DNA of 7,521 nucleotides from Acidobacteriota bacterium (GTDB lineage: Bacteria; Acidobacteriota; Terriglobia; Terriglobales; Acidobacteriaceae): positions 1 through 7,521 of the forward strand of contig JAJXXG010000411.1 of the NCBI GenBank assembly GCA_021781255.1. Direction: 5' to 3'. Below the pieces are notes generated by a model that did not search any database, had not been told where the DNA came from, and saw only the letters and a program-made list of their open reading frames with translations. Of the stretch, positions 5,680 through 7,521 are shown in pieces. Each line of letters begins with the position of its first letter. Within the stretch, counting starts at the first letter, position 1. The position numbers were made by a program, and so were the translations under genes.

Positions 5680-5710
5680 CCGCGACCGCGTGCCCGGCCC
5701 GTGGTCGCGG
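5680..5710 (-). other. GC-rich intergenic hairpin between glycosidase and phosphatase genes
   Basis: CCGCGACC (5680-5687) and GGTCGCGG (5703-5710) are perfect 8-bp arms. Pairing continues inward to an 11-position stem (5680-5690 with 5700-5710) with one mismatch at 5688/5702 and a 9-base loop. It begins 6 bases after the glycosidase stop and ends 29 bases before the phosphatase start. No T run follows on the minus strand, so it is not a standard intrinsic terminator. It may protect the 3' end of the glycosidase message or lower expression of the genes behind it. Confidence 0.5.
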
Positions 5711-5716
5711 CCCCGC

Positions 5717-7309
5717 TCAGCGGCAGGCTTTGTTCTGTGCTTCCGGTATGGCAAAAAACGTGATGCTCTCCGCCGCCAGCGCAGCGTTGCCCGCGTGTTC
5801 CGGCGCTCCCGCCATGGCAGGCAGATCGCCACCCGCCGTCAGCTTCAGCTCGGCTCCGTTCAGCTTCACCGTCGAGTCCATCAGATTGTCTGCCGTCAGG
5901 CTGTAACGCTCGGCACTGGCGGGCAGCGCCAGCTCGCGCGCCGCCGTACGGCTTGCGTTAATGGCCAGCACCGCAACGCCTCCCGCATGTCCGCGCAGGC
6001 AGTGCGCATACACGTAGAGGTCCGGCGTTGTGGCGGCGCCGGCGTCCAGCACCTTGGTCCCCATCAGCCTGCGCCACAGCACGGCGCTCCAGTAGTTCGG
6101 CCGGGGCGTCATCGTCTCACCGTTGATCAGCGCGTAGTCGCTTGAGGCAAGCGTATTTTGCATCACCACCTTCACGCCCTTCCTGGCCAGCGTGCCCAGC
6201 TGGTTCAGATAGCGGAAGGAGTCCATGAAATCGGATGCCCACGGATTTCCTCCGCAGGCCGCCTCGCCCGTCTCCGTCAGCCACATCGGTTTGCCCGGTT
6301 CAAAGCGGTCGCGCAGCGCAGCGTAAAAAGCCTCATCACGATCCGTGCGGAAGAGCCACTCCTCTGCCAGCGCTTCCTCGGGCGATGTCTGCGAAGCTGG
6401 TCCTAGCATCGTGCAGCGCTTTGAAACGGCTCCATAAAAGTGGTACGAGAAGGCGTCCAACCCCGGACCTTCCGCCTTCAGCATGTCCTCCGAGTGGAGC
6501 ATCTGCGCGTTTGGGAAGCCCGCGGACAGCGCGCCCACTTCGGCCACGGAACTCGGTCCCAGCACAATCATCTTCGGCGCGGCCTTCTTCACAAAGGCAT
6601 CAAAGACGCGAAAATCGCGTCCGTACGCCGCCGCGTCATAGCCCTGCGGAGCGCCGCCCATCGAGGCGAATGTCGGCTCGTTGAACATCTCCGCTGCGGC
6701 AATGCTGCCTCCGATGCTCTTCGTGTATTGCAGCAGCTTGGTGGCCTCCACCGGAGTCCACACGCCATTCGCATCCCGCACGCCTGCGCTGATGGCAAAT
6801 GAGCTGACAACCTGCGCGTTCACCGCGCGCGCAAAGTCGATTACGCCGCGCCACTCCTGCCGCGTCAGCACGCCGTTGAATCCCTTGGGTGGCGTGGCCG
6901 GAGCTGGCGCATCGGAGTCCTGAAAATATGTCGAGTTGGCCCACGTGCCACTCACACGCACATACGCCGGCCCTAGTGCCGCTGCCATCTTGCGCAGCCG
7001 TGCGTTGCCCAGGTCAATGGGAGGACGATAACGAAAGGCCGTGGCCGCCAGTCCGCCCGGATTCGCTTGCGCAGCGTGCGCCGGATCCTCGGTCTTCGCA
7101 TCGTAGGGCGCCCAGAACCGTCCGCCGGTCACTTCCACCATCTCAATGTTGTAGGACTGATACCGCTCACTCACCGTGCCCACGACGGGCATCGTTGCAG
7201 GCGAAAGCTTGACTGCCTGCGCCCTGGCCGCCGATGGCGCAACCAATACGATGGCAAGTGTGAGCAGCGCAGTGCTCACGCGAAAGGGATTCGCAACAGA
7301 TTGCGTCAT
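5717..7309 (-). CDS. Secreted GH79-family glycosidase, heparanase-like
   Basis: This 530-residue exported protein resembles animal heparanase (glycoside hydrolase family 79, clan GH-A) from end to end by eye. A signal peptide spans about 1-30 (cut after SAARA). The N-terminal strand region 'LRKMAAALGPAYVRVSGTWANSTYF' (105-129) matches heparanase 'SPAYLRFGGT'. The acid/base candidate is Glu211 in EMFNEPT, and the nucleophile candidate is Glu346 in MWLTETGEAACGG (heparanase: GNEP and VWLGETSSAYGGG). A His-containing strand, 'FSYHFYG', lies at about 287-293. The C-terminal beta domain (about 415-530) follows, with Cys437 and Cys529 placed like the heparanase pair Cys437-Cys542. Only about 20 residues occupy the place of heparanase's excised linker, so the protein is probably single-chain. 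The likely reaction is retaining hydrolysis of a beta-glucuronide or related uronic-acid glycan outside the cytosol; the exact substrate is unknown. Confidence 0.88.
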   Translation of the reverse strand: MTQSVANPFRVSTALLTLAIVLVAPSAARAQAVKLSPATMPVVGTVSERYQSYNIEMVEVTGGRFWAPYDAKTEDPAHAAQANPGGLAATAFRYRPPIDLGNARLRKMAAALGPAYVRVSGTWANSTYFQDSDAPAPATPPKGFNGVLTRQEWRGVIDFARAVNAQVVSSFAISAGVRDANGVWTPVEATKLLQYTKSIGGSIAAAEMFNEPTFASMGGAPQGYDAAAYGRDFRVFDAFVKKAAPKMIVLGPSSVAEVGALSAGFPNAQMLHSEDMLKAEGPGLDAFSYHFYGAVSKRCTMLGPASQTSPEEALAEEWLFRTDRDEAFYAALRDRFEPGKPMWLTETGEAACGGNPWASDFMDSFRYLNQLGTLARKGVKVVMQNTLASSDYALINGETMTPRPNYWSAVLWRRLMGTKVLDAGAATTPDLYVYAHCLRGHAGGVAVLAINASRTAARELALPASAERYSLTADNLMDSTVKLNGAELKLTAGGDLPAMAGAPEHAGNAALAAESITFFAIPEAQNKACR

Positions 7310-7314
7310 GGCAA

Positions 7315-7318
7315 CTCC
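7315..7318 (-). promoter_or_regulatory. Ribosome-binding site deciding the glycosidase start
   Basis: On the minus strand GGAG lies 5 bases (TTGCC) before the ATG at 7309. A TTG codon at 7322-7324, five codons upstream in the same frame, is not served by this site, which lies inside that longer reading frame. The ATG also puts the signal peptide near the N-terminus. Confidence 0.6.
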
Positions 7319-7380
7319 GCACAAACAGAACTCTCCGCACCCGGTTACACCTGGCGCGAAGGCATGCAGCAGGATTTAGT

Positions 7381-7415
7381 CCAACACTGTAGTTGGTGCG
7401 TGTTGTCCCATGCAA
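7381..7415 (-). promoter_or_regulatory. Candidate promoter and inverted repeat for the glycosidase gene
   Basis: On the minus strand TACAGT (7386-7391) matches a -10 box in four of six bases, and TTGCAT (7410-7415) is a poor -35 box, 18 bases away. The -10 candidate is flanked exactly by a perfect 5-bp inverted repeat, CCAAC-TACAGT-GTTGG (7381-7396), the arrangement expected of an operator. The predicted leader is about 70 bases long. The promoter call is weak; the inverted repeat is directly visible. Confidence 0.3.
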
Positions 7416-7431
7416 ATGCGGAGATGCGGAG
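7416..7431. repeat. Exact 8-bp tandem repeat
   Basis: ATGCGGAG occurs twice in tandem just upstream of the candidate -35 box of the glycosidase gene. This is a position where activator sites are found, but such a short repeat could be chance. Confidence 0.4.
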
Positions 7432-7442
7432 CGGGGAAGTGC

Positions 7443-7491
7443 AAACACAAAAAGTGGCGAGGCTCGCCCTTGGTATCGCACAAGCCTCGCC
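7443..7491 (-). terminator. Terminator-like hairpin upstream of the glycosidase gene
   Basis: On the minus strand a perfect 9-bp GC-rich stem (7483-7491 with 7456-7464, GGCGAGGCT/AGCCTCGCC) with an 18-base loop is followed, after two bases, by TTTTTGTGTTT (complement of 7443-7453). It is probably the terminator of a minus-strand gene entering from the right, and it separates that gene from the glycosidase promoter region. The loop is large, and CCTCG-C-CGAGG at 7485-7495 offers a short competing pairing. Confidence 0.6.
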
Positions 7492-7500
7492 GAGGAGGAC

Positions 7501-7521
7501 TCAGTGAATGCGAATGTCGCC
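7501..7521 (-). CDS. Possible C-terminal end of an upstream gene (partial)
   Basis: The last 21 bases read on the minus strand as G-D-I-R-I-H followed by TGA (7501-7503). This would be the end of a gene entering from beyond the right edge, with its terminator starting 9 bases later. The support is positional only. The competing reading is a plus-strand gene starting with GTG at 7504 (N-A-N-V-A...), preceded by GAGGAGG at 7492-7498 with a 5-base spacer. The minus reading is slightly preferred because the hairpin has its T tract on that strand. Confidence 0.3.
   Translation of the reverse strand, partial: GDIRIH

Noticed and set aside
5300..6145. Plus-strand open frame (281 codons) spanning the phosphatase, the intergenic hairpin and the glycosidase end
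   Set aside because: It is Arg/Gln/His-rich without recognisable motifs and lies opposite two genes with complete catalytic motifs.
7310..7324. TTG start giving a glycosidase five residues longer
   Set aside because: The GGAG ribosome-binding site at 7315-7318 lies inside that extension and serves the ATG at 7309.
1..7521. CRISPR array, insertion sequence, tRNA or prophage remnants
   Set aside because: No regularly spaced repeats, transposase-like motifs, terminal inverted repeats or tRNA-like folds were seen; nearly all of the sequence is explained by housekeeping-type genes.

Overview
The window is a GC-rich stretch of ordinary-looking bacterial chromosome. It holds seven complete protein genes, probably the last few codons of an eighth at the right edge, and short intergenic regions with some regulatory structure. 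I see no tRNA, rRNA, insertion sequence, phage gene, CRISPR array or toxin-antitoxin pair. The gene content (a small secreted repeat protein, a TIGR01777-type epimerase, an AsmA-like protein, a GH79 glycoside hydrolase) and the use of GCTACAATG-like -10 boxes suggest an acidobacterium of the Terriglobia type. That placement is an inference from style and was not tested.

Layout, left to right. An AT-rich, gene-free edge (1-111) is followed by an AsmA-like membrane-anchored protein (minus, 112-1683). The next intergenic stretch holds that gene's candidate promoter with a palindrome over the -10 box, and a good intrinsic terminator for the next gene, a short-chain dehydrogenase (minus, 1913-2656). 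Divergent from the dehydrogenase is a small secreted protein of unknown function (plus, 2780-3232). Its stop lies only 6 bases from the stop of the convergent epimerase gene.

Four minus-strand genes then read leftward from about 7400 and could form one transcription unit: a secreted GH79 heparanase-like glycosidase (5717-7309), a phosphoglycolate-phosphatase-like HAD hydrolase (4916-5650), a secreted repeat protein with a C-terminal membrane anchor (4244-4798), and a TIGR01777/DUF1731 NAD(P)-binding epimerase (3239-4222). Spacings are 66, 117 and 21 bases. A GC-rich hairpin separates the first two genes and a 12-bp tandem repeat lies between the second and third. At the right edge a terminator-like hairpin with a U-rich tail on the minus strand insulates this group from the next gene upstream.

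The genes do not form an obvious single pathway. The most informative one is the glycosidase: it aligns by eye with animal heparanase along its whole length, including both catalytic glutamates and a pair of cysteines matching a known heparanase disulfide. The most unusual one is the repeat protein, in which one of five repeats carries a CxxC pair. I found no convincing new multi-gene system.
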